DNA of 30,468 bases from NCBI GenBank assembly GCA_016987375.1, contig PJRA01000353.1, positions 351,689-382,156 of the forward strand, given 5' to 3'. Under the pieces are notes generated by a model that saw only the letters and a program-made list of their open reading frames with translations, made no database searches and had not been told where the DNA came from. This stretch comes from Brachionus koreanus. Taxonomy: Eukaryota; Rotifera; Eurotatoria; Ploima; Brachionidae. Made by a program: the position numbers and the translations under genes. Shown piece after piece: positions 1 to 10,610 of the stretch (positions are counted from its first letter, which is position 1; each line of letters begins with the position of its first letter).

Positions 1-1164
1 AATTCGCTTCGTAATTTTACTATCACAGTTATCGATTTTTTAAAATTTTTGACAAGTCTGTTGAATTATATCTAAAAACTTAGCCTCTTTTTTTTCTATC
101 AAAGATTCAGTGTTTCTTCGACCATGTCATTGAACTAATTTTCTAAAATACTCGCCCATTACATCTAAATTATATAATAAAAAGTGAATAAAGCTCATTT
201 TCGGTATTTTCAAAAAGCGTTGGTGACCCTAGATTTCCGGGGTCCATAGTATCGAAGCAGCTTTGCAAAGTATTTTTAATTTCCTTGCTTTTACTTTTTC
301 AGATCGAGAAAGTTTGAAAATTGACAAAGTTATGTCACTTTTAAACAAAATATTTTCTTCAAAAATAAAAGATTTCTGGTCTTTGTAATATGGTAAATTT
401 TCAACAGCTCCGCGTCCTCTATAACATATTTTTTACCGGAGCTAAAAAATTCAATTAATGATTAAAAATTAAAAGTGATTTTTAATTTAATTAAGTGTTT
501 ATTTTTTTTGTTTACTTTTTAAAAAAAAATTTACATTTATTTAATATTTGTAGTGTCAATTTGAAAAAATATGGTATTCAAACCTAATTCGAGCAATTTA
601 ATAATAAAAAGAGTGATGTATAGAAAATTAGCAATTTATATAGTTTAATTTACATTTAAGCTCAATTCTTTTATCAATGTTATTCACATTTTTGAGTTTT
701 TTTAAAGTTTTTGTTTTCACATAGCCATCAAGACAATCAACACAAAATAATTTATTGTTTTTCAAATAATTAAACAACAGAATAAAGAATTTATCACTTT
801 ATTCTATTTAGAATCCTGATGACAATTAATTGAAAAGAAATATTTATTATTAAAGTTGATATGAGCTCAATTTGATTGCAGGAAATTTTATCACTACTGA
901 TACAGCAAAAATAGAATTTTTTAATTTTTTGTTTTCTTTAACTTTAAAATTATTTTTTAATATTTAAAAATTAGAATGATTTAAAACAGTTTAAAAATTC
1001 ATACTTTTGATCGAAAAAGTATAACTTCTAAATTGAATAAAACAAAAAATTGTTCCTAAGTCATTTTGATGTTATTTTTATTTATCAAAAATATAGCCTC
1101 TTTTTTTTTAATAAATTTTTTCACAATAATTTCAATTGAATAAATAATTATTTTTTTTTTCCAG
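1..1164. other. AT-rich upstream/intronic DNA, no gene recognised
   Basis: No convincing coding region is seen on either strand. The segment is dominated by A/T runs, with one slightly GC-richer patch near 220-260. It ends in a strong polypyrimidine tract and CAG acceptor at 1161-1164, which opens the first visible exon of the STRA6-like gene. At least its right part is therefore probably the intron after an unseen first exon. I searched for an ATG-plus-signal-peptide exon ending in a GT donor of the right phase and found none I trust. Confidence 0.6.
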
Positions 1165-4100
1165 TAATGGACCGATGTTACAATAACTCTTATTGTGGCA
1201 GAAATGGTGCTTGTGTGAATGTGCCCTCTAGACAAACATTTGAATGCCGATGTCGTATTTTTTACCACGGAGACCGCTGTGAAAAATGGAGTAATCAGGG
1301 TGTTCAAATGATAATTGCAGTAACAATAGTAATAAGCGCTGTTCTTTTTCTAATAATAAGCAGCATACACTCTCGTATCAATATCAAAATAATTGAACGC
1401 AAAGAGAGAAAAGTCAATTTTGAGAAAAACTACCAACTTTATATAAAACAAAATAAGCGAAAGAGCAAATCTTTGCTTAATCGAAAAAGCATTAGATATT
1501 CACTGCAAGTTATAGAAAAAAGTTGCTTTTCTCTAATGACCGATTTGGTCAAAAAGAAGCTCAAATTAGTCTTAATTTTAGTTATTAGTTTGCTGGTGTC
1601 CATAGGTCTATTACTTGGCATTAGCTTCACTCGTTACAATATAATTTTGAACCGAATTGATAAATACAAGGCTAGCTCGAAAACCGAGCCGGAAAAATCA
1701 ATTGATAAGGACAACATATCTCATTTGACAACTTTTTTTTCTTTTGATTTATGCAAAGTAATGAGGAGTCAATTTTTAGAAGATTTTATACTTATAATCA
1801 TATCACTAACTCTAACTGGAATTATCTATTTTTGGAATGCGTTCAAGTGCAACAGAAATCATGAATACTTTTGTCGATTTTCCAAGTCTCGTGCCAACGA
1901 GATTGACAGATCAGAAGATTCTAGACTTTCTATTGACTATGTCGAACAAAAATCAGCACCGACTGGGCGTCTATCGAAATTTTTAAAATCAGAAAAATTT
2001 AAAAATTTCACCATGTGCGGATTTCGTTGTTCTTGTGGCATCGATTTTCCGGTTCCAATGAATCCGTTTAGTAAACGAAATCGCTTTTTAACTGGAGTCA
2101 TTTATGCAGCATACACCTATAATATTCTTAAAATTTTTGAATTTCTCTTAGTGGGCGAAGCGCCCTCTAGAGCTTTTAGTCAAGGAAAAAATTTCATCAA
2201 AGGCATTAATATCAACATGACATCAAATTTGTCTTCAATGAGTTCCCAATTGAACAGCACATTTCACAATGCTACTCAGACTTTTGGATCAATTAGTGAA
2301 CAAGGCATACTGATGGAACTAATCAAGCAAATATGTGTGGTTATCATAATTGGCTTGAGATACTATCCTGTTTTGTTGTGCATAGATTTAAAGAGAAAAA
2401 GCAAATTTTGCTATCTCTTATGTACCATTTATGTACTTTTTTTACTAATTTACTATGTGTACATGAACACATTTTGCCTTTTGTCTGCCTATTCGACCAT
2501 AAAACACGCATACAGAATGATAAATGCAGAGAGACGCTTGCCAACTAGTCTAAATGACATAAAATTTCCTCGTCTTCTCAGTATTAATGGAAAAAATGAG
2601 ACTACTGTGACTAGCACTACAAAATCAGCTATCAAGAGTTTACGCGCTTTTTCTTTGCTTGATCTGAAGCGAAGTCGTTTAGGCACAACAATCACCACTA
2701 GCACTGTCAGCTCAACCATCAGTCCTGATAATGATTTTAAAAAAAATCTCACCAACCTGATAGGTGATCAGCTATTTATGAAAAATTTTATGTTCGAAAA
2801 ATTTTTGTTCTATACAGTCTTGTGTTTGATTTCTTTCTATATGATTACTGAATTTAGTATTTTGATGATAAGATCTATGCGAAGAAAAAAAGAAAAGTTG
2901 AGAAAAAAATATAGATGTAGTTGTTGTAAGAAAAATTTGGAAAGTGATGTGCGTGAGACAGATGATGAAGATGAAATAGATGTCTATTCGAGATTGCAAA
3001 GTGAGGAAAAAGTTGACAATGAGCTTAAATATACCCGCGAGCTTTTGAAAAAGCCTAAGCCAGTGCCTTTTTTTCGTCATCTCTTCGGAAGATATGTTTA
3101 CAATAATAGAAAATTCTTTCGCTTTTCAAAAGAATTTGTTAACACTAATTTGATAGCATTTATTCTACTCTATTATATAACTTGTCTAATAATTAGAAAA
3201 TCTAATCTAATTGTTAGCTTAAGCAGCAATTTGTTTATTATTATGATAAATTTCATATTCAAGCTTGGCTCGGCAACAGACATGAGCTACATGGTGCCGA
3301 GCAATTCGCAAATAAATGATTTGATAAGTTCACTATACGACAATATTAGTTCGTATATAATAATTGCCTGTTGCTTTACTACTTTGGTTTATATTGTTCA
3401 ACTTTTTTTTGGCATCAAAAGCTATCATCGTCATGTACTAAATGGCTATAGAGGAGTTTATGAAGACATTCCTTCTCCGAAAAAATTCTCAAATGTAAAA
3501 CTAGCTGCTAGTTCACTTCACTATAGGTAAATTAAATTTATTTTTATTTCGAAATTTAAAAAAATGTTTTAGTATTTGAACATTTTTTTAGTATGCAAAT
3601 TATTAAACCAACAATTATTGCAGCTTTTTTTTTAGCTGATTGGCAAAAATATGCACAATTTACATATGCTTGACAGTCTACTGTAGCTCTTATCCTTATT
3701 TTTTTACTTTAATTATTATTTACCAAATTTACTATTATTTCAGAAATTACTAAAAGCAATTTTTATTCAGGTGGCTGAAAGGAAGGACTAAGATCTATTC
3801 CAAAATGCCCGGTACTAAACCCAAACTATATTTTTAAATAAATAAAAATACATATGCTTGACAGTTTCATTTTGTGACTAATAATCTTATTTATTGCAAT
3901 TTGTTAACTATTAATTTGATTTACTTTTATTTCATTTTTTTTTTAACTGAAGAAGGATTAGCTCGGTACAGAAAACAAATAAATAGAATAGCAAGGTAAG
4001 AATAAATTAGATTTCTATCTAATTAAGAAACTGTAAAACAAAAAAAAATGAGGCTTTATTTAGTACAGTAGAACTGAACAAAACGTTAAAAATTATAGTA

Positions 4101-6480
4101 ATTTTTTTTTCTAAACATCAAAAATAAGTTGGTAAATGCAGCATAGTGCAATATTCGAAAATGAATTTTTTAGCAACATTCTGGTAAAACTCTGCAAATT
4201 TAGCAAAACTTAGATTTGGAAAAAATTTAAGTGTAATGCATTTTGCAGAGATTTGCACATTATTAGCAATCTTTAACAATTGATGCAACTTCGAATAATT
4301 GCTTTAAGAGAAATAGTCAAAACCTTTGGAAAAAAAAAAAATTTTAACTATTTTTAGCAATAATTAATGTTCTTTTTGTATATTTTGTACCAAATTTCAC
4401 AAAACGTTAGGAAACCTTTATAAATCTTTAGTCGGATCATTTTTAAACTTTTCTTTTCCTTGCTTGAATTCATTTTCAGAAAAAAATATCAAAAAATTTC
4501 AACCAATGTAGCTGTCAGAACTATCCAAAGATTAAAATATGATACTCCATCCATTATCATGCATCACGAGGCTTTAAATATACTTAAATTACTGTCTGTT
4601 GAGTGAGAGATATGTTGGGACAGGGCTGAGTCATTCCATTCCATTATTTATCAGACTAATTGAGGAATAAAAAGCAGGCTTCGAATCAAGATATATCGAA
4701 TACCCGACTCAATTGTCTAATTGCTACTCTTTTTTTCATGAAGCCTCAACTATGTCAAAACGTGTTTCTCACTTTATATCACAATATTTTTTTTTGTCTT
4801 TATTTTATTTTATTCTGAAGGAGCTTAAGCTCGGTACAGTAAACAAATCATTTTTAATTAGTAATGAAAATGAATTTTTTTTCAAAAAAAATTTCTCAAT
4901 TTTCAATAAATTGTTATTTAAATAAAAAAGTTTTTAAATAGATAAAAAAAATATTTTTCTTATGAATTTATCATTAAATCATTAAATTAGATTAAACTTT
5001 TTAAGTTAAAGCAAATTATTTTATATTTATTTATTAGCTTATCATTAAAATAATTAAATTTAAAGATTTGTAAATATTCTCGGAATTTTTTGGCATCAAG
5101 TCTGCATTTTTTTTTCAATCAAGTTATGTCCTAAATTCTATTGCGCATTGAAGAAAAAGCTTATTAAAATTTAACATTTCGATCATATAAAATGACTATT
5201 TAACTAAGATTTTCATTTTCTAAGCATCTATTGTCCGAGCTCATTTAACTATGTATTCATTACATTTTCAAATTTTTATATCTAATGCATACAAAAAAGC
5301 ACAGTTTATTTCTAATTATATATATGTCTATTACTACCAGATTTTAAAAAAAGTTTTAAGATACCTATATTCATTGGTTTCTTGAAAAAATCTATTTATA
5401 TTCAAATTTTAGGTTAACAAACTATTTAGAACTAATTTATTATTCAAATTAAGCACTACTCTGATGAAACTTATAAAAAAATGATAAATTTTTTTTTTCA
5501 AAAATTAATTATAAGAAAAAATTATTAAGTTTTTTTTTTCTAGTGGATATGCAATCGGATATTTATTATGGGGCTACTTGATCCTGTTCGAAGTGTCACT
5601 TGTTTCAGTCATAATCGTAAAATTTTTGATTCGGTTCTATTTCCTAGCCGAAAATATAGCCAAAATTATATTACCACTCTTGACCATTTATCTTCTTAAA
5701 CGAATACTCATTTGGTATTTATGCCGCTATTTTGTGACCAAAGATGATCCCACATTTAAACGGTTTGTTCTCAAAAATCGAAAATTCTACTTTATCCTAA
5801 GCCATTTCAATTTTTTCTTTGACTGTTTTTTGGGTTCATTTGTTTGCTTTATGCGCATGACCAAGTCAAGTTTAGCTGCACTGTTTTTTATGCCCCGTTT
5901 GGACTACAGCATCTTTGGCCGCTTTTTGGAGCGAAAAGACATGGGCTTCATCAGCTACGTTTCTTTTATTCACATGGAAGTTAATCAAACTCATCCAGTT
6001 AAGTTGACGTTTTGTGAATTAATGCGACGGAGTTTACTCCAAATGTGTCATAAGGAAAATAGCTCGAAAAAAATCAGAAACAAATGGTTCGTTTTCTACA
6101 CGTTGATAAAAAATCCAAGTCTCAGACGGCTAAGAAAAGGCTTTCTGTTCAAGCAAAGCTTGGTTCCCAAAGTAGAAACTTTTGAGCATTTTATGCGAAG
6201 ACAAAAAAGGAAATTTTTTGATGAAAAAATAAAACGAAGAAGCAAGTCAGTGCCATGTATTACTGAAGAGATGCTGGAAGAACAGGAAAAGAGCATCTTG
6301 AACAGTAGAATTCCGCCAACGCCGCCTAAACGAAACAGATTCATAAACTATAATAAAGATATGAACTCAACAATCTCAACAGAAAATACAACCATTAGTC
6401 TTAATTCCCCTAATAGAATATATCAGTCGCCAGTATTTTCAAGTTCACCGATAAACTCTCAATATAAATTTTCAAACTAA
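1165..6480 (+). CDS. STRA6-like multi-pass receptor with N-terminal EGF module (paralogue 1; 5' partial)
   Basis: Exons are 1165-3526 and 5544-6480, joined in phase 2 (AG|T giving Ser); the first exon is missing. ATG 1167 is internal: a CAG acceptor at 1164 leaves a split codon ending in TA before it, exactly as in the paralogue at 18081. About 1,098 residues are visible, against roughly 670 in vertebrate STRA6. Residues 1-40 form an EGF module (CYNNSYCGRNGACV, then C-R-C and a final DRCEKW), followed by a hydrophobic segment and many membrane spans. Family hallmarks are NPFSKRNRFLTG, GYRGVYEDIPSP, MGFISYVSFIHMEV, THPVKLTFCEL and RNKWFVFYTLIKNPSLR. The extra length lies in hydrophilic loops and in a basic C-terminal tail with RRSKSVP and PPTPPKR motifs. 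STRA6 moves retinol across the plasma membrane in vertebrates; substrate here is unknown. An AATAAA lies at 6580-6585. Confidence 0.85.
3527..5543 (+). other. 2-kb intron of STRA6-like paralogue 1 with short internal repeats
   Basis: The donor is TATAG|GTAAAT and the acceptor is a long T-tract followed by CTAG. The intron interrupts the conserved segment between the GYRGVYE motif and the following membrane span; paralogue 2 has no intron there. Inside, TACATATGCTTGACAG occurs twice (3661-3676 and 3849-3864). An AAGCTCGGTACAG-type motif preceded by CTGAAG occurs near 3948-3980 and 4816-4850, with a weaker relative near 3775-3830. A GC-richer patch lies at about 4590-4710. The open frame at 4713-4925 is low-complexity and not considered a gene. 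Confidence 0.75.
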
Positions 6481-6579
6481 ATAATTTGATATTTTTAATT
6501 TGTGAATTTTTTCTTTGTTTTGTAATTTGTGTAAATATTTTTTATATGATTTTTCCATTATAATATTCCGAGTTTTTTT

Positions 6580-6585
6580 AATAAA
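6580..6585 (+). promoter_or_regulatory. Polyadenylation signal of STRA6-like paralogue 1
   Basis: AATAAA lies 100 bp after the TAA stop at 6478-6480, at a plausible 3' UTR distance, and is followed by A-rich sequence. This is position-based inference; such hexamers are common in AT-rich DNA. Confidence 0.4.
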
Positions 6586-7242
6586 AATTAAAAAAAAATT
6601 CATTAATTTAATAAGACATGTTAAAAAAGCTTTTTTTTTTTAAATCAGTGTTCATTTTTCACTGACATGTCATTATTTCACTTGGTAAGATGTCATTAAA
6701 TATCAAGATGAATTGAAAATCTATTTTTCTTGATTAATTGATCAGGTAAAACATTTTTTAATATTTGATGATTTATGAAAAAAGGAGAAATTATAATTTA
6801 ATAATTAATCAATGAAACTATTTATTCGATATGTGAAAAAGATGATAATAAAGAAAATATTGCAAAAATGAATCGCAAATATTAACCAAATGTATTATTT
6901 TAAAAGTTGGAAATATCCATTAGATAAAAAAATTAAATCAACTAGATATTTTTATTATCTAATAAAAAAAGACAAAATACCATGTATAAATATTTTTTAC
7001 TAGATAAAGAAATTTTTTGATTGACAAGATAATGATATATTAAACTTTTCTAATACTCCAAAGAATTAAAAAAAAAAATTAAAATACAAATACATTTTTG
7101 GATATTTTCAAAAGAATTAAACGATATTTTTTTTACTTCTTCCTTTTTTATTTATTATTCTGATTTAAAAAAAAATAGTATTTTGATAAAAAAATAAAAG
7201 ACATCAATAAATTCAAAAAACGATCATTCATATTTTGTTTGT
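6586..7242. other. AT-rich spacer between convergent genes
   Basis: This lies between the 3' ends of the STRA6-like gene (+) and the DEG/ENaC gene (-). Only low-complexity A/T sequence is seen. TTTATT near 7149-7158 could serve as the minus-strand AATAAA of the channel gene. Confidence 0.5.
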
Positions 7243-8733
7243 TCAATTGATACTTTGAACGTGAATGACTTTGTCTGAAGATTTACGTTTAAATATTTCA
7301 TTTAAGATTAAAATAAAAAGTTCAATTATCTCGGCAAAACTAAGAACACTTATTCCAATAAATAGACCTAAAAGTCCACCAATACTTGAGACCAAATCAA
7401 CCATTTCCATTTTTTTCAATTCTTGTATTTCTTCATACTCCAAAGTGTCATAGAAAATATTTACTTTAACAGCATTTTCTTTGACAAAATCAATTGAATA
7501 ATTATTCGATGAATTTTTCTTGTTTAACATTTCAACAAGAGCAGCTGCTCTTAGATCAGTTGGATAGTCAGTAAAAGAAATTTTATAATCATAATCTACG
7601 CGTTCACATTCTAAAGGGCAATCATTGCTACATTCTTGGTTCACATCTGAACGAGAAAAAAATTCAACAAAAGTTTCTGAAAGACAATAAAGCTCATTCT
7701 GAGAGATGCATGTTGGTGCAGATTTAAAATAAGGCATGTTTTGATTAGCGCACTTACATTTAGAAATAGTTCTACTTTGATAACAAATATCAAAGCAAAG
7801 TGACTGAGAATAAGAGTTTGCTTGTTTTTTTGTTGCTTGATATATTTCAGAAGAGTAAAATTTTGAATGGTCTTCAAGGCAATTGCTGTACGGATATTCA
7901 ATTCTCTTGGTTATTCTTTTTTTTAAAATTATATTAGTTTGATATTTAGAAGCTAAGTCAATGCCACGAAATGAATTAACTCTTGTATTTGGATCAAATA
8001 GTGTAATACGAATCCCTTTTTGAACACTCAAATCATTTGAATCATCAATAGTTCTAGAGAGAAATTCCATTCGAAATCCATAATTTGGACCAAGATTTGA
8101 CTGTTTATAAAAGTTTTTTTGACTTCCGTTTTGTGACTTGCCAACATTAAACAAATAGCAGTTACCATAAAAATTTTCAAAATAAAAAATAAAGTCATTT
8201 TTGTCACAATCTTGATTACTTATAAAACAACTTTTCATGTAAGTGTCCAAGTTGAAACCATATGATTTTTTCAATTCATCAGAAGAATTGTATGGAGCTG
8301 AATGTAATCTACTTATATAGTCAAAAGCATCTATGTTTATGCTCTCTTGGTAAGAGGATGGATAGGATGGGGTTAGCCTGGATAAAAGAGTTGAATTAAT
8401 CACATTTCCTATTTGAGTAGAATTGATAAGCTGAATCTTAAAGTCATATCCTTTGGATGTGAGTAGCCTTTCGTTATGACATATTGAAATGGCTGGCAGC
8501 TCAAGTGGAATTTTAGTCTCACGTTTGACAAGTGTGGTAACTTCAAATTTTGTATAGTTAATAATGCTGTTTACAATAAAAAAGCAGCATCCACCAACAC
8601 TTAAAATTACACAAATCAACCAAACAATTTGTAAACTTAATTTATCCTTTATGAAAATTTTAGGAAATCCATGACATGTGGAGCCTGAAATCCATTTTAT
8701 TAAAGTTTTTTTGCAATTTGATTGCTTATTCAT
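7243..8733 (-). CDS. DEG/ENaC-family (ASIC/peptide-gated type) sodium channel subunit
   Basis: Single exon, 496 residues, ATG at 8733. A short cytosolic N-terminus carries the His-Gly gating motif (CHGFPKIF, H21-G22). TM1 follows at about residues 32-56, and FELPAISICHN-type sequence (here LELPAISICHN) begins the ectodomain. The ectodomain is N-glycosylation-rich with a cysteine-rich region including CFDICYQS, KCKCANQN and CSNDCPLECE. TM2 starts near residue 448 in VSSIGGLLGLFIGISVLSF, which contains the GxS selectivity filter (GIS, about 460-462) and the LSFAE ending. The small residue before the filter that causes degenerin gain of function when bulky is Ser here. Family members form homo- or heterotrimeric, amiloride-sensitive Na+ channels at the plasma membrane gated by protons, peptides or force; which applies is not readable from sequence. 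Length is normal and no frame damage is seen. Confidence 0.92.
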   Translation of the reverse strand: MNKQSNCKKTLIKWISGSTCHGFPKIFIKDKLSLQIVWLICVILSVGGCCFFIVNSIINYTKFEVTTLVKRETKIPLELPAISICHNERLLTSKGYDFKIQLINSTQIGNVINSTLLSRLTPSYPSSYQESINIDAFDYISRLHSAPYNSSDELKKSYGFNLDTYMKSCFISNQDCDKNDFIFYFENFYGNCYLFNVGKSQNGSQKNFYKQSNLGPNYGFRMEFLSRTIDDSNDLSVQKGIRITLFDPNTRVNSFRGIDLASKYQTNIILKKRITKRIEYPYSNCLEDHSKFYSSEIYQATKKQANSYSQSLCFDICYQSRTISKCKCANQNMPYFKSAPTCISQNELYCLSETFVEFFSRSDVNQECSNDCPLECERVDYDYKISFTDYPTDLRAAALVEMLNKKNSSNNYSIDFVKENAVKVNIFYDTLEYEEIQELKKMEMVDLVSSIGGLLGLFIGISVLSFAEIIELFILILNEIFKRKSSDKVIHVQSIN

Positions 8734-9368
8734 TTTTATTTTATTTTTTGACTGTTACTAAATATATATATTTTTGAGCGCAATTATAGCCAGAATTATA
8801 TATTTAACTTAATAAATTCTTAAAGACTTTTTGATAACACTTTTTTTTGTTTTTATTTTTCTTTTTTAACTAAAAAAATACAAATAAATATAATTTGTTT
8901 CAATTTTTAAATTTATTTTGTTATTTTAATAAAATTTTAATGTAATTTTCTTGAACAAATAAAATCGACTCTTTTAAAAGCTAATTTTCTTAATAAAATG
9001 TTGAAAATTTAAATGTTTTATTTATGAATACTTCATTTAGTAAAAATGTAAAAAGTTGTTAGTCGAATAAGCTATTGTCAATAATTGAGCATTAGTTTTG
9101 ACACATTTATGATGCATGCATTAAACGCTGTTTAGTGTTAATGAAGATATTGAAACAACAAAAATAAAAAAATCAGTAAATATTGTAGCAAAATAATTCA
9201 AAAAATAGATCGAAAAATACTTTTGAACATTGTTTCTTGGTGAACCAGCTTTTGTTGAGCAGAATTTTGCAATAACAACATGAAGTTTATCAGGAGCAAA
9301 AACCTTCAAATTTTGTCCAAGCTAAAATTCTAGTAGCAACAACAAAAAAGGAGCCTTCAATCGAAAGC
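8734..9368. other. AT-rich DNA upstream of the DEG/ENaC gene
   Basis: A TATATATAT stretch at about 8762-8770, just upstream of the minus-strand ATG, is a possible core promoter. The GC-richer stretch 9121-9340 contains an open minus-strand frame (9121-9309) with no recognised motif. No gene is called. Confidence 0.45.
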
Positions 9369-9689
9369 ATTAAATAATCAATTTGCGTAAAACGTAGAAC
9401 AAATTAATCAAATTTATGTGTTAAAAGATTAAGAAAAGATTATTTTTAATAATAATTTTGTTTCTTTTTTAAAAATTAAAAAAATTATCTCCTAATAAAC
9501 AACTCAAGACATATTCTTTTAAAAATTGAAAATTTTTTAAAATAGCATCAAAAAAAATTTTAGTATAAAACTCATTTTGTCGTCCAATTTGAACTGATTT
9601 TAAATTTGAATTAAATAAAATGATTTTTTAAGTAATTGTTTTAAGAAAATCTTAACTAAATGAATTTCAAAGTTTCACAGGACTGATAC
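9369..9689. repeat. Left copy of 321-bp direct repeat flanking the LINE
   Basis: This is AT-rich non-coding sequence running from ATTAAATAATCAATTTGCG to CACAGGACTGATAC. Read side by side, it is the same as 13838-14158 over all 321 positions. Because it lies immediately outside both ends of a LINE, the simplest reading is an exceptionally long target-site duplication made on insertion. Confidence 0.9.
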
Positions 9690-9742
9690 ATATTCTTTTT
9701 ATTTCAAAATTTTGTTGTTTGGCTTATCGAGTGAAAAATAAT

Positions 9743-10315
9743 ATGGATAAAGCACAAGCATATACAAGTCTCGCAAAAGCACTTGATAAATCAAATTATG
9801 AAAATTCAGCTCTTGTAAATAATTCAAATGTGAACGGAAATACAAGTTCTTATGTTAAGGTTAGTGATCTCATAAAAAATCTTGAGTTAAATCTGTTAAC
9901 AAAGATAAGTAATGAAATTGATATCAGCCTAAAAAAAAGAAATTTTGTTGTAATTCATGGTCTAAATGAATCTTCTAATGATGATGAAAGTTTAGACAAC
10001 TTATTCAGCCATTTAAAACTAGAAAAACCATTACACCATAAGAGATTAGGTTCTTTTAATATTTCCAAACGGAATCGACCAATATTATGTGAACTCAAAA
10101 ATGAAAAATCTATTAAAATGTTAATGTTAGTAAAGAAAAATCTAAAATATGTAAATGAGTTCTCTAATGTTTACATAAATAGTGATATGACAAAACTACA
10201 GAGAGAGATCTTTATCGAAAAAAGAAAAAATTTTAATAATTTCACTTCAACATCTGACTCTAGTTCACAAGCCATTAGACAGGACATGATAACTTGGGTC
10301 AAGCGGAGTCGATGA
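9743..10315 (+). CDS. LINE ORF1: coiled-coil/RRM-like nucleic-acid-binding protein
   Basis: 190 residues from ATG 9743; the frame is open a little further upstream but only from a TTG. A hydrophilic N-terminus is followed by a short heptad-like helix (VSDLIKNLELNLLTKI). Next comes a domain with the pattern RNFVVIHGLNES, DDESLDNLF, HHKRLGSF, RPILCELKN and MTKLQREIFIEKRK. That order resembles the RRM-like region of ORF1p-type proteins of LINEs, which bind element RNA. The C-terminus enters the tandem repeat (SDSSSQAIR) and then leaves its frame because of five extra bases compared with other repeat units. The TGA at 10313-10315 overlaps the ATG of the next frame at 10312. Confidence 0.65.
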   Translation: MDKAQAYTSLAKALDKSNYENSALVNNSNVNGNTSSYVKVSDLIKNLELNLLTKISNEIDISLKKRNFVVIHGLNESSNDDESLDNLFSHLKLEKPLHHKRLGSFNISKRNRPILCELKNEKSIKMLMLVKKNLKYVNEFSNVYINSDMTKLQREIFIEKRKNFNNFTSTSDSSSQAIRQDMITWVKRSR

Positions 10316-10610
10316 TCACCAACAAGTCGGCTAGCTTATCAACATCTGACTCCAGATCACAAGCCATTAGACATGACAATCTGAGTCAAGCAAAGTCGAT
10401 AAAAACCAACAAGTCGGCTAGCAAATCAAAACCGGACTGTAGGTCACCTGCTATTGGACATGATAACTTGGGTCAAGCGGAGTCGATGATCACCAACAAG
10501 TCGGCTAGCTTATCAACATCTGACTCCAGATCACAAGCCATTAGACATGACAACCTCAGTCAAGCGAAGTCGATGAACACCAACAAGTCGGCTAGCTTAT
10601 CAACATTTGA
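10284..10610 (+). repeat. Coding tandem repeat, 87-bp units (29 residues)
   Basis: Units begin with ACATGA at 10284, 10371, 10458 and 10545, a constant 87-bp period; the last unit is incomplete. Each encodes a polar sequence of the type HDNLSQAKS followed by TNKSASLSTSDSRSQAI. Units 1 and 3 are more alike (CTTGGGTCAAGCGGAG) than either is to unit 2, suggesting unequal exchange. The array links ORF1 to the protease region and is probably a disordered linker. Confidence 0.9.

Noticed and set aside
1167..1169. ATG 1167 as the start codon of STRA6-like paralogue 1
   Set aside because: It is two bases after a strong splice acceptor, would lack a signal peptide before an extracellular EGF module, and paralogue 2 has ATA at the same position.
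4675..4720. CTTCGAATCAAG resembling a tRNA B-box
   Set aside because: No acceptor stem or A-box at the right distance.
4713..4925. 70-residue open frame in the STRA6 intron
   Set aside because: Low-complexity Phe/Lys/Leu-rich translation of T/A runs with no motif.
9121..9309. 62-residue minus-strand frame near the LINE
   Set aside because: No recognised motif, and frames of this length are expected by chance; it lies just outside the 321-bp repeat.
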